Of a DNA stretch of 64,000 nucleotides, positions 44,661 to 55,436 are shown in pieces. The position numbers and the translations under genes are program-made. Source of the DNA: Rhipicephalus microplus (Eukaryota; Arthropoda; Arachnida; Ixodida; Ixodidae). The DNA is taken from the NCBI RefSeq assembly GCF_043290135.1, contig NW_027464588.1, positions 8,378,001 through 8,442,000 of the forward strand. Direction: 5' to 3'. The notes under the pieces were generated by a model. It saw only the letters and a program-made list of their open reading frames with translations. It was not told where the DNA came from and ran no database searches. Position 1 is the stretch's first letter; the number at the start of each line of letters is the position of its first letter.

Positions 44661-46620
44661 GCAAGCACATACCAGCAGTGCTAAACGATTAACTAATCTG
44701 AGAAGAGCGAAAATTCTTAGTAAATTGAAGGACGACTCTTGGTTCACAAAGATACTCAGCTGCAACATTGGGTCACCTGAAGCCCTAACCATGGTTATAG
44801 ACAAGTTTTATGCGATATACTCCACTTTAAGCCAACGTTACTCATGAGGCATAACATCGCGTAATAAATTAGGTAATGGTTGGTGGACACCAGAATTGAC
44901 TATTGAACGTAAGCGTGTTCGGGCTATCCAACGACGATATCAGCGAACAGCTGACCCCCTTTTTCGAGACATGTATCGCAAATTGTACGTTGACGCATTC
45001 TACACCTACAAGGATAACATCAGAAAAGTAAAATTATCGTTTGATAAAGACATTTGTAACTTTCTTACTAAGAAATATTTATAAGGTGCTGTTTTTAAAA
45101 CAGCATTTCAAAATCAGCACCAAGTAACTTTTCTTCCTCCTCTAGATTTTCCTTACGGCACTCGCACAACTTCTGTAATTGAGTTCGTCCGGTTCCTACT
45201 CGATACATTGGTAGTAGTGGACAGCTGTTCTGAAGACAACATGCACCACACTATCATGCGTAACATTGCGGCTAGTCCTTACCCGTGGGGTGCACGTTAA
45301 AGAAACCCAGGTGGTCAAAATTTCCAGAGCCCTCCACTATGGCATCTCTCATAATTATGTGGTGGTTTTGGGACGTTGAACCCCACATATCAATCAAGTG
45401 CTTACCCGAGGCATACTTCTGACCCTCCTTTTACAATATCTGAAATAGAGTGCGCCATAAAGCAGGGCAATTCACACTCTGCTCTTGGACACGACGAATT
45501 AACCCACCCTTTCATTAAAGGATTATTCGAATAACAACCTCAATTTTTCTATATTATATTCAATACGGCCTTGAGAATCGGACACTTACCACAGGCTTGG
45601 AGAAGAGGGAAAGTAATATTTATACCAAAGTCAGGACGTCCGCTCAATTCGCCATTGCATATAGACCAATAGTAATGAACTCTGTATTCAGTAAAGTATT
45701 AGAAAGACTCTTAAATGCTCGTATGTATTATTTCCTGCACAATAATAATCTTCTTCACAATAATCTATGCGCTTTTAGGCATAATAACAGTGCTACTTTA
45801 GCACTGTACACACTGCGAAGAAAATTAGCTGCGTACAAGGCATTCAAACTTCCTGCCGTACTCATATCTCTTGACTTTGTGGGAGCATTTGACAGTTTTT
45901 TGGCAGCTTGCAGTCTTAAACTTTTTACGAAAGCACAGGTGCCCACAAAACTTGTACTGTCTATTCAAATTCTTTTTATTGAACCACACTGTAACTTTTT
46001 CAAGCAAACGTACGTCGCACAAGTGACAGTTCGTACTACAATTGGCAGCCCGCAAGGATCCCCTATCAGTCCGCTACTGTGAAACATAGTAATACACGGC
46101 TTACTCAATCTTCCCGTGCCACCCGGCGTACACACACAGGCGTATGCGCACAATACCATCATTGTTATCACAGATACGTCAAGACTCCGGTTACAAGCAA
46201 AGGCTGAGCATGTTCTGGCTTCAGTATCCTGGTGGGCACGAGAACAAAAAATTACAGTAAGCGCCGAGAAGTCCTTCTTCGTGTTCTTTAATAAAGGACA
46301 CATGGGTGCATGAAAACGCCGCCCATCTATCCGCATGGATGGCATTTTTCTCAAACACAAAAAAAGAAATTAGGATTCTAGGCGTATTATTTCACCCCTC
46401 TTTAAATTTTCATGCCCACATTGACTACATTATTGGAAAAGCTGAAGTGCCCACGTCCCGCTTCCTCGCATTTGTTAAATCGCACTGTTCACTAAACAGT
46501 ACACTCATTATACGACGCTACCGTCAAGTGATACTGCCCTCTCTCACATATGCATCCCCAGTATGGTGGCCTATGTTCCCATCAAAATTCATTAGGGCGC
46601 AAGTTTTATCAGTTCAGTGA
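44661..46620 (+). pseudogene. LINE reverse transcriptase with a mutated catalytic box
   Basis: The linker has NNxWWTPEL-like GNGWWTPELTIERKRV near 44875 and YKDNIRKVK near 45010. The fingers have IECAIKQGNSHSALGHDEL near 45448 and VIFIPKSGRP. Motif A is ISLDFVGAFD near 45868. Motif B is GSPQGSPISPLL near 46045. The position of motif C reads YAHNTIIVI near 46142, where YADD is expected. The thumb (ILGVLFHPSLNF, LTYASPVWW) ends at 46620. Loss of both catalytic aspartates and several stops show that it is inactive. Confidence 0.75.
45275..45408 (+). mobile_element. 5'-truncated tick SINE with an 11-bp target duplication
   Basis: Only the last third of the SINE is present (GGGGTGCACGTTAAAGAAACCCAGGTGGTC through GTTGAACCCCACATATCAATCAA, 45286-45397). 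It is bordered by GTCCTTACCCG (45275-45285) and GTGCTTACCCG (45398-45408). Removing it restores the LINE frame (SPY joined to the later SDPPFTISEIE stretch). Confidence 0.88.
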
Positions 46621-46710
46621 ACCGTCTTAATTTCTTTAACAGGTGCATTTTACACCACACGTACGTCATCCCTACAGATTCTCGCTAACGCGCCTCCGTT
46701 TTCATTAGAG

Positions 46711-47757
46711 TTGGACAGACTATCTGCAGTATTTTCCTTGTTCATACTCCGGAACGTAACTTACTATGGTGTAAAAACATTCAAACCGGCTGACATACTA
46801 TATCCATGCAGTCCGTGGGCTCATCACCCCAGTAAACAGTATAAATTTATTTTCACTAAACTATCACCATCACAAGAAGCGGTTATTTTCAAAACAAAAG
46901 CCCTTCACATATACACTGACATCTCATGCGCGTCATACGCGGCGGGCGCGGCATATATTGCTTTCACAAAAGATAGAAAAATCATAACTGTCAGAAAATT
47001 TCACATCCGCAACGCTTCAAGCTCATACGACACGGAATCAATTGCATTCCAAGAAGCCCTCCATTTCATTTTTACAAACAACTTTAACACGCCAGCCCAC
47101 ATTTACACAGACTGTCTATCGCTTCTAATGAAACTTTCAAGTCTCACTGATAACTTTGAACGAATTTGGAACATCAAGCTGCTTCTTAAAATTTTAATCT
47201 CGTTAGGCAAAATTATAAAACTGTATTATGTACCTGGCCGTATCAGAATTTCGGGAAATGAATTAGCTGACGCTGCAGGTGCATTAGGAGGGAGATCAGG
47301 CTTCGTGCTTTACGCCAAAATATCAATTCGGTCTGTACAAACTCAGTTTCATAAAATCTTGAATTCATATTGGCACACCCATTGGCAGACTGAGGGACCT
47401 GAGACAACGCTATTTGATTGGATCACTAGTCTGTACAAAATTCCTCAATGGTTCCCCCCTCTTAAAAGCCTAACACACTTATTATCTGGTCACTGACACT
47501 TCCAGTATTATCTTCATCGATTCAATATAACTGCATCGGACAGGTGTATGTGTGGTGCAGCTTGCTTGAGCGCACAACACTATTGTAATGACTGCCCAAA
47601 CACGCTACACATTGAGGCCCATTTACGTGTGCACAACAGTGATACAGCACTACCCGCGCATTATTATTGGCTATTGAGCAATAAAAAATCTCGTGCATAC
47701 CTACTTCAGTTAGTGACTGTCATGCACAACACTGTTTCTATGGCATCCACATAACAC
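46711..47757 (+). pseudogene. LINE RNase H domain and terminal Cys-His block
   Basis: 46711-47496 is open for 261 codons: LHIYTDISCASYAAGAAYIAF (first catalytic D), then SSSYDTESIAFQEAL (E), HIYTDCLSLLMKL (D) and a YVPGRIRISGNELADAAG segment (fourth carboxylate region, with HxGxxGNExAD altered to RISGNELAD). After a stop at 47496 the frame gives CMCGAACLSAQHYCNDCP, the C-terminal Cys-His pattern. RNase H would remove RNA from the RNA-DNA hybrid. Missing parts of the motif and stops argue against function. Confidence 0.75.
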
Positions 47758-48229
47758 GCATTAGCTAACAACAATTTATTAGGACGTCGCTTTATACTCC
47801 CAATCACCTCCCTATCACGACTTTTGCATGAATGCTCTCGATTATAGTCGCAGTTATGCCAACAAAGGTGGAGGAAAACCTCTGCGAGTGATAACGGTAG
47901 CATCACTGCTCCATTTTCCCTAAGTACTCGAACCATAGCATCCGCAACGCTTGCTCAAGTACCTAACTCTGCCCCCCAGCCTTTTCTAAAGCTTGTTACT
48001 ATTGCAGATGGCGCTTTGTCTAAGTTCGCAACGGTAAACAGGCTGCCCAAGGTTTTCTGTTGCATCGCTGGTTGGAACGACAGCCTGATGTGCCTGGCTA
48101 TACGGCTCCTGGTGAAAAAAAGGGCTTCGACACTACAAAGGCCACTGCTACTATCCTCGTCAACGTTTATCCATCCTCAAGACCACTGTCTTGCATCCCA
48201 ATTCGTCATTTTGTTTGGACTTTCCGCAT

Positions 48230-49008
48230 TGTTGCGAAGCGCGCCTCCGAGAGACGTTACGAAGGGTGCCTCGAAATCTCACCACTGTAAACACTGTTTG
48301 GAAAGACGGCGACACCAAGACGGTCCCGAAGGCGCCACTGCTTCGAACTCCGCTGGGAAGGTCACCAGCCGTCTGGTAGCGTAGGTTTCTCAGCTCGCGA
48401 CTGCTTCTGCGCGGAGCTGATAGACGAGTGGACGAGACGACGGTGAGTTAAACAAAGTTTATGTACAGCATATATACAGAGGCGTTACAAATTCGGCACT
48501 GGGGCCGACAGAGAGCCGAGCTCTCCTCTCTCGAAGAGCCGAGCTCTCCTCTCTAACACATAGGTCTGCTCTCAAATGGGTATGCTGCGACACACATGTC
48601 TGCTTTCCAACACGTCTGCTCGCGACGCGCCACAGGGCTTCTTTTATATGCACCGGGTCCAACCCAAATGTCCAACCAGAAGCGCCGCTGGTTATGAGGT
48701 CAGACTCCTCCAATGGGGTCGCCGCTGGGCCATGTCATTCTTTCTCCTCGAATCTGGAAAGGCTGCGCTGCAGGTGCCTGCACCCAAGGATGAGTGACGT
48801 CGCTAAGCATTGCGTCAGCCGCCAGACAGGAAAGCGCCGGTTGTTTACTCGACGGCTCGCTTGCTGAGGTGACTCACTGCACGTGCACGCCAGAAAGGCG
48901 CCGTCGAGTGTTGACGCCGTTGAGTTGTTCGCGTCAGGCGGGCTGGCCTTGACACAGATTGCCTTTTTCAGAGGCACGGACGTTCGCTGTCGACTCGCAG
49001 GCATAACA
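48230..49008 (-). mobile_element. Solo LTR
   Basis: A 779-base insert with TGTTGCGAAG at one end and GGCATAACA at the other (TGTT/AACA inverted ends). It is flanked by the 4-base duplication GCAT (48226-48229 and 49009-49012). The uninterrupted second unit shows the empty site TCCGCATTCAACGACA near 49427. On the - strand TATAAAAG (48648-48641) and a later ACATAAACTTTG give promoter and end signals, so transcription would run leftward. An inner 22-base repeat AGAGCCGAGCTCTCCTCTCT is doubled near 48515-48555. Confidence 0.8.
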
Positions 49009-49048
49009 GCATTCAACGACAGCGCATTTAAAATAAGCATGCAGAAAC

Positions 49049-49175
49049 ACACACACACACGCACACACACGCACACACACACACACGCACACACACACAC
49101 ACTCGCAAACGCACGCGCACACACGCACACACGCACGCGCACACACACAAACACAAACAAACACACACAGGCACG
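49049..49175 (+). repeat. (AC)n array, unit 1
   Basis: AC dinucleotides interrupted by ACGC and AAAC. It gives long ORFs on both strands that are artefacts. Confidence 0.9.
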
Positions 49176-49468
49176 CACAAACCCCTTTTCTAAAGCTTGT
49201 TACTATTGCAAATGGCGCTTTGTCTAAGTTCGCAACGGCAAACAGGCTGCCCAAGGTTTCCTGCTGCATCGCTGGTTGGAACGACAGCCTGACGTGCCTG
49301 GCTATACGGCTCCTGGTGAAAAAATGGGCTTCGACATCACAGAGGCCACTGCTACCATCCCCGTCAACGTTTATCCATTCTCAAAACCACTGGCTTGCAT
49401 CCCACTTCGTCGTTTTGTTTGGACTTTCCGCATTCAACGACAACGCATTTAAAATAAGCATGCCGAAA

Positions 49469-49645
49469 CACACTCATACACACACACACACGCACACACA
49501 CACACACAAACACACACACACAGAAACACACACACGCACACACACACGCACACACACACACGAAAACACACGCAAACACACGCACACACACACACACACA
49601 AACACATGCACAAACAAACACAAACAAACGAACACACACAGGCAC
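49469..49645 (+). repeat. (AC)n array, unit 2
   Basis: Same type as the unit 1 array, with its own interruption pattern, which suggests independent slippage after duplication. Confidence 0.9.
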
Positions 49646-49921
49646 GCATGAACCCCAAAAACTCAAATTAGGGAAATACACTGCTGCTGCATGTCGACCT
49701 ACTCATTCCTGAGAAGCTAACTAGTTTATTTGTTGCACTTTCACGCCGCACTCCCTAAGTTTTACCTATGTAAATTTTTTAACTAATTGGCTTTAAAAAA
49801 AACGAACTTTGGAAAATTTTCCTCCTCATTTATGTTAAATTGGCTTGAGCCAGTTATACCTTCTGGTGGTACAGGCTACATCCTTTTCCTTTTAGGTATT
49901 TTTACATATAGAGGCGAAAAA

Positions 49922-49924
49922 AAG

Positions 49925-50006
<82 letters not shown>
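49922..50006 (+). repeat. Compound (AC)n(AT)n microsatellite
   Basis: CA units followed by about 28 TA units. Confidence 0.95.
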
Positions 50007-50007
<1 letters not shown>

Positions 50008-50167
50008 GGCTGGTTATTTTTTCACCCACTTTTCTTTCCTCTTATTCACATTTCATTGGGTTTAATAACTTTCCCTGTACATTCCTTGGCAACACTGTCT
50101 GTTAGATCTCATTAATATTGTGTCAAAACACGGAAAAACGAGCCCTTAAGTATTTACTTCTTTCCAC

Positions 50168-50199
50168 TATATATATATATATATGTATATATACATAAT

Positions 50200-50241
<42 letters not shown>
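50168..50241 (+). repeat. (TA)n microsatellite abutting a PLE end
   Basis: TA units with short interruptions run directly into TAGATGAAATAGATG, the outer end of the leftmost PLE pLTR. Confidence 0.9.
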
Positions 50242-50245
<4 letters not shown>

Positions 50246-51026
50246 TGAAATAGATGATCAGAGTTTCTTCCGGCTACCGTAATAAAAGTTATAAACTTCG
50301 AGAATAGTGCAGTATAGGAAACAAAACAATAAAATATTTATTTAATCCTAACAGTTTTGGCTGGTGGACCAGCCTTCTTCGGAGGATGTAAGTGAAATGA
50401 TACAAGTTCCCGTAGCAGAGGGTCACCCTCACAGTTTAAAGACCCTCCAAAAAAAAAGAGAGAGAGAGAAAAAGACAAGCGGGCGAACGAGGTAGCAACA
50501 GACAACAAGAAGCAGAAGAAGGAGAGGAACTAGAAAGGAGCGACGGAGAGCCGCCGGAAACGAGCGGGTAATTCTGGCATTGTTACTGGGTATAGGTAAG
50601 ACGCGCCGCCAGCAGAGGCGACCAAAAAAACGGAAAAATGTGAAACATGTTGCCGCTTACTCGCATCCCACACATGGATCGAGTTTAAGTTCACGTGGTT
50701 CGGCGGCTGGCCCGTGGCATCGGGCCACACACACACACACACACAAGAAGCATACGACCCGCTCCAGCTTTCGGAATATAATGGCCACGTTGGAAAGCTA
50801 ATGTGCTCTCTCCCCCTCCCTCCACCTGCCCACTCTTGCAGAAAAATGTACAACCAGTCATACTGAAAATAAATAAATGGGTATTCTTGTAAAGGATGAA
50901 AATATACAAAAATAAATAATACTAAAAAGTACTCAGAAATGAAAATAAAGTCTAATAATACTAACACAATCCATTTGGTTCACGTAGCATCGAATTCGTT
51001 TAGTTCGCTATATTGACCAACTTGCG
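50242..51026 (-). repeat. PLE pLTR, P1 3' copy
   Basis: Same ~785-base sequence as 54648-55436, 56518-57302 and 60923-61700. It holds a short CT run, a (GT)n run and the hammerhead-like fold. Here the GAAA strand of the fold is mutated (CCAAAAC instead of CCGAAAC). One base change in a homopolymer near 50623 also breaks the long non-coding ORF seen in other copies. Confidence 0.88.
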
Positions 51027-51081
51027 TGTGCCACTTCACGTATGTATAAATAAATTAATTGAGTAATTCAATTTCTGTGTT

Positions 51082-53739
51082 TCACGAAACGTCGCGGAGA
51101 CACGTCAGTCGCCCAGGGCTCTCGTTGATTCCGTGGGTAAGTGATCTGAATTTCTTTATAAAGTATGACTCCCGCTGTTCGCGCTCCCGTGTGTTCTGGA
51201 AGCCGGATTGTAGGAGTATGACACTTACGCGTTCGAAAGAGTGACCAGGAAGATTGATATGTTTGGAGAACGGCAAATTGGGGAGGCCCTTTACGTGTGC
51301 CCTTTGGTTGTTGAAACGCAAACGGAACGCGGTTTCCGTGTGTCCAATATATTCCTGTTTGCACACCTCACAGCGAATTTTGTATACCACATTGGCTGAG
51401 TCACAGTTAAGGTCGTCTTTAATTTTGTACACATAGTCTGAACAGGAGGCTTCGGCCGTATCTGTGGTCACCATGTGTGTGCACACCCTGCAGCGAGGTT
51501 TCCCGCACGGTCTACAGCCCTGATGGTGGTCGGATTTGTGTGTTTTCGCCCTGACCAGTAAGTCTCTCAGGTTTTTATTTCTTCGGTAAACCACCTTGGG
51601 CGGAGTCTGAAAAATGGCAGAGAGGCGACTACTCTGTTTAAGTATGTTGAAGTGGCGGTTTAGTATAGAATTCACCCGAGGGGCGGCGGCGCAGTATGTG
51701 AGGATTAAATTTGCCCCTGAAGTTATATAATCTTTATTCCCACCTTTTTCTCCCATTGTTGATTCTCGGTCCAAAGAGCGAGCGCGCTCAATTGCATTGT
51801 CAATTATTTTTTCGGGGTACTTTTGACGCAAGAAGGCTGTTCTCAATTCCTGTGCGTGGGTGTCAAATTGCGTAATTTCAGAGCAAATTCTTCTGTATCT
51901 GTGGGCTTGAGAGTAAGGAACACCTGTTTTGCAGTGATGGGGGTGACTGCTATGGAAATGCAGATACTTTTGGCGGTCTGTTGGTTTTTTATACAGGGAA
52001 GTAGATATGGTGGTGCCACTGAGTGATACAGTGACATCCAGAAAGTGAACACTCTTCTGCGAATACGTGTGCGTGAATGTTATCGAAGGATGCACGGAGT
52101 TGAAACCGGAAATGAATTTGGAAAGATTATGTTCACTATCGGCCCACACGAAGAATATATCGTCGAGGAAGCGTCGGTAAAATATAGGTTTGAATGGAGA
52201 ATTTTCGAGGAAAGGAATCTCTAAAGAGGCCATGAAAATATTTGCGTAATTTGGGGCCATTTTGGTTCCCATGGCAGTTCCGTTTACTTGCAGATAATGG
52301 TTTTGGTCGAATTCAAAGTTATTATGTTTAAGTACCAGATTTAGGAGCACCTCTAAAGCGCTTTCGTCGAATTCACTCGTCGATTTACTTTTTCCATAGG
52401 CGGCGACTGTGGCGGCGATTCCCTCGGTGTGGGGAATGTTTGTGTACAGTGATGAGACATCCATGGTGACCAAATAGCAATCTAGAGGTACCACAAGTTT
52501 TGAGACTTCTCGAAGGAAGTGGCTGGTATCTTTGATGTATGATGGGAATGATTGTTGGATGTGCCTAATCAGAGAGTCAATAAAACTAGAAATTTTTTCA
52601 GTAGCAGTACCGTTGCTGGAAACTATGGGTCGGCCGGGATTGTTAGTCTTGTGAATTTTGGGTAGTAAATAGAAACGCCCGGGAGACGATTTGCCAGGTG
52701 ACATCATTTTAAGCATAGGGTAGGTTATCTTCCCATTTTTACGTAATGATATTAGTGAGGCCTTAATAGTACTTTCATACTCCTCAGTCGGATCACAAGG
52801 GAGTTGTTTATAGAAATTTTCATCTGCCAGTTGGCGAAGCCCTTCTTTGATGTAGTCAGTCCTGTCGAGTACAACCACAGCACCACCCTTATCAGCTGGT
52901 TTATTAACGATGCTCTGGCTGTCACTTAAACTGCGCAAAGCCTCCCGCTCCTCTTTGGACAGATTGTTGCGAATGGGTCGGCGCTTTTCATATTCCCTGA
53001 TTATATCACCCTGGACGGCTGAAATGTACATGTCTAAATATTTGTCTCTTTGTTCACCTGGAGTCCAAGATTTATCTGAAAATTGATTTTGTTGCGTGCT
53101 GCTTCGATCATGAAAATATTCTTTTAGACGCATGGTTCTGGCAAAGTTGTCCAAATCTTGGTAAAGTTTAAACTCATCAATTTTGCCAGAGGCGGGGCAG
53201 AAGGTTAGACCTTTTGATAGCAGCTTTGTTTGCGCAGGTGTCAAAGATTTGCCGGAAAGGTTAACCACATTGGTGACATCGGTGCTCTTTTGTGGAGATT
53301 GATGAGAGGTAACAGGTTGATCTGTATACGTTGTGGGAGGATTGCTGGCGGAGTATTTTAAAGTCGGCCATGCACCGTCTCGCCTCAAGTTCTTGTCCTT
53401 CTTGCCCTGAATGGTTAATCTCTTTTTTCCATCGTATTTGGCCAGCTCTTCTGTTTCTGACTGCGTTAAACTTGACTGTTTTAGTCGCGCCTTTTGTTCC
53501 TCTTTAAGTTCCGCGGCCTTACGTGTACTGTGTTGTATTACGACCTGTGTAAGCCTAATTGATGCATCTTTTAAGATATTGCTCCATTGCCGCTGCTAAT
53601 TTTTGTTGAAGTTATTCATTGCGGGTTGCAGTTGAACAGTGAGACCCTTTGGTGCGAATCCCGATGAAATATATGTTTTAAGGTTAGAAGCATGCATTTC
53701 AAACCTCACGCGCTTATCAACATTCTTTCTTAAGGCCAT
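51082..53739 (-). pseudogene. PLE ORF2, reverse transcriptase with GIY-YIG endonuclease (P1)
   Basis: From the ATG at 53739 (MALRKNVDKRV) the ORF is about 885 codons, with one TAG at 53598-53596. A charged N-terminal region is followed by the PLE signature KPADKGGAVVVLDRTDYI, then RT motif A (TMDVSSLYTNIPH), motif B (NGTAMGTKMAPNYANIF) and motif C (FYRRFLDDIFFVW). Next are a Cys-rich CRPCGKPRCRVCTHM and a GIY-YIG nuclease (VVYKIRCEVCKQEYIGHTE, with RAHVKGL and SKHINLPGH). Two cysteines between GIY and YIG and two downstream histidines are the canonical PLE pattern. It copies element RNA at nicked DNA. Downstream of the TAG, 839 codons are open. Confidence 0.88.
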
Positions 53740-53793
53740 GAAATCACGAGACCAATATGTGCTGGAGCGGGCCGTACCTGACGGGTTGTTGAG

Positions 53794-54636
53794 TCAGTCC
53801 CTGCGTGGGGGAGAAGCACTGTCACCGGAAGCCTCTGGGTGGCCCCGAGTCGTGTTGTAGGGGCTCTTGCTTCTCGATCTATGAGGAGCACCCCTCGGCG
53901 CTCGTGGTGATGATCGTCGGCATGAGATCCCGCTTGCTTCGCGGATGCTGGGGTTCTCACTCCGGGAATGACAATGTTCTCTCGGTGGGCCCGGCAGACC
54001 TAATGGTGCATGGTCAAGCCAGGTTGACGGCGACCTCACCATATTTCGCAGAAGCAGCGATCTCAGGTGGCTGGCGATGAGGGCAACACCCTCAAAACTT
54101 GGGTGTATACCATCGGCCGCCAGAACCCGGCCAGGCGGAAGCCATTCCAAGGCGTGATCGATGTAGAAGAGAGTCCCGCTTCGACGACAGTGCTATCGAA
54201 GGAGGTGGTTGAAGTGGCCCGCTTCTCTGTTGAACCGTGCGACGAAGGGCCGGTTGAGGCACGCGCGCCAGCGGTCTGGGGCCCTCGGTAGCACCAATGT
54301 GGTGAAGATCTTCTTAATCTCCGGCCGCTGCTCCACGATTCGGCTCACCATGTCCTTGTATTTTTGAAACACCACAGTGGCTGAGGAGGAGGCTATGTCA
54401 TTTGTACCCACGTGTAACACCAGAGTGGTCACTGTGCGTGGAATAAAGTCCAGCAGTGAGAGTGCTTCTTGCATAATCAGTCCAGATTGAGTCACGAAGA
54501 CGGGCGTGTTTGTTCGACGGGGGTCAAAATGGTTGTAGAGATACTTTGCTTGGGAGTCACCGATGATGGCTGTCGTTGAGGGATGGTGGGGGAACTTCCA
54601 TGTTAACTGTTTCCTTGCAGCACTTGCAGTAGCCAT
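53794..54636 (-). pseudogene. PLE ORF1, SGNH/GDSL esterase-like (P1)
   Basis: The ATG at 54636 opens MATASAARKQ. IIGDSQAKYL (block I serine) and LHVGTNDIA (block III N-D) are intact. A TAG at 54195-54193 replaces a leucine codon after about 147 residues. The same frame then continues with LAADGIHPSFEGVALIA (block V D-x-x-H) and a basic Ser/Arg-rich tail. It ends at TGA 53796-53794, 18 codons before ORF2 in the same frame. Confidence 0.85.
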
Positions 54637-54647
54637 GAGTATAAAAT

Positions 54648-55436
54648 AGATGAAATCGATGATCAGAGTTTCTTCCGGCTACCGTAATAAAAGTTATAAA
54701 CTTCGAGAATAGTGCAGTATAGGAAACAAAACAATAAAATATTTATTTAATCCTAACAGTTTCGGCTGGTGGACCAGCCTTCTTCGGAGGATGTAAGTGA
54801 AATGATACAAGTTCCCGTAGCAGAGGGTCACCCTCACAGTTTAAAGACCCTCCAAAAAGAGAGAGAGAGAGAGAGAGAAAAAGACAAGCGGGCGAACGAG
54901 GTAGCAACAGACAACAAGAAGCAGAAGAAGGAGAGGAACTAGAAAGGAGCGACGTAGAGCCGCCGGAAACGAGCGGGTAATTCTGGCGTTGTTACTGGGT
55001 ATAGGTAAGACGCGCCGCCAGCAGAGGCGACCAAGAAAAACGGAAAAATGTGAAACATGTTGCCGCTTACTCGCATCCCACACATGGATCGAGTTTAAGT
55101 TCACGTGGTTCGGCGGCTGGCCCGTGGCATCGGGCCACACACACACACACACACAAAAAGCATACGACCCGCTCCAGCTTTCGGAATATAATGGCCACGT
55201 TGGAAAGCTAATGTGCTCTCTCCCCCTCCCTCTACCTGCCCACTCTTGCAGAAAAATGTACAACCAGTCATACTGAAAATAAATAAATGGGTATTCTTGT
55301 AAAGGATGAAAATATACAAAAATAAATAATACTAAAAAGTACTCAGAAATGAAAATAAAGTCTAATAATACTAACACAATCCATTTGGTTCACGTAGCAT
55401 CGAATTCGTTTAGTTCGCTATATTGACCAACTTGCG
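54648..55436 (-). repeat. PLE pLTR, P1 5' copy
   Basis: It matches the P1 3' pLTR and stops at the base complementary to CGCAAG, where the opposite-strand truncated copy begins. Its hammerhead-like segment (54750-54793, - strand) keeps CCGAAAC. Confidence 0.88.

Larger units (their letters stand above)
42640..47975 (+). mobile_element. R1/I-like LINE, nearly full length, inactive
   Basis: ORF1-like (zinc knuckles) is followed by ORF2 with endonuclease, RT, RNase H and a terminal Cys-His block, all on the + strand. A 5'-truncated SINE sits inside RT. Both ORFs have several stops, and the RT catalytic box is mutated. The 3' end is uncertain; coding-like sequence ends at 47757 and a duplicated unit starts at 47980. 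Confidence 0.7.
47980..49657 (+). repeat. Tandemly duplicated unit with (AC)n arrays
   Basis: A 251-base segment at 47980-48230 (CCTTTTCTAAAGCTTGTTACTATTGC to GGACTTTCCGCATT) recurs at 49184-49434. CATTCAACGACARCGCATTTAAAATAAGCATGC begins at 49010 and 49431, each time leading into an AC array that ends ACACACACAGGCACGCA. The layout is unit 1 (interrupted by an LTR) followed by unit 2 (uninterrupted). The paired ORFs starting MSKFAT at 48016 and 49220 sit in this unit; I do not recognise them as protein. Confidence 0.85.
50242..55436 (-). mobile_element. Penelope-like element P1, complete with two pLTRs
   Basis: On the - strand: pLTR (55436-54648), ORF1 SGNH-like (54636-53794), ORF2 RT plus GIY-YIG (53739-51082), pLTR (51026-50242). 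Direct pLTRs and an RT with a C-terminal GIY-YIG nuclease define PLEs. Compared with P2 and P3, the copy has a TAG in ORF1 and a TAG near the start of ORF2, but the RT and nuclease domains are open. Confidence 0.88.

Noticed and set aside
48735..49681. Cys/Val or His/Thr-rich ORFs
   Set aside because: Translations of the (AC)n arrays.
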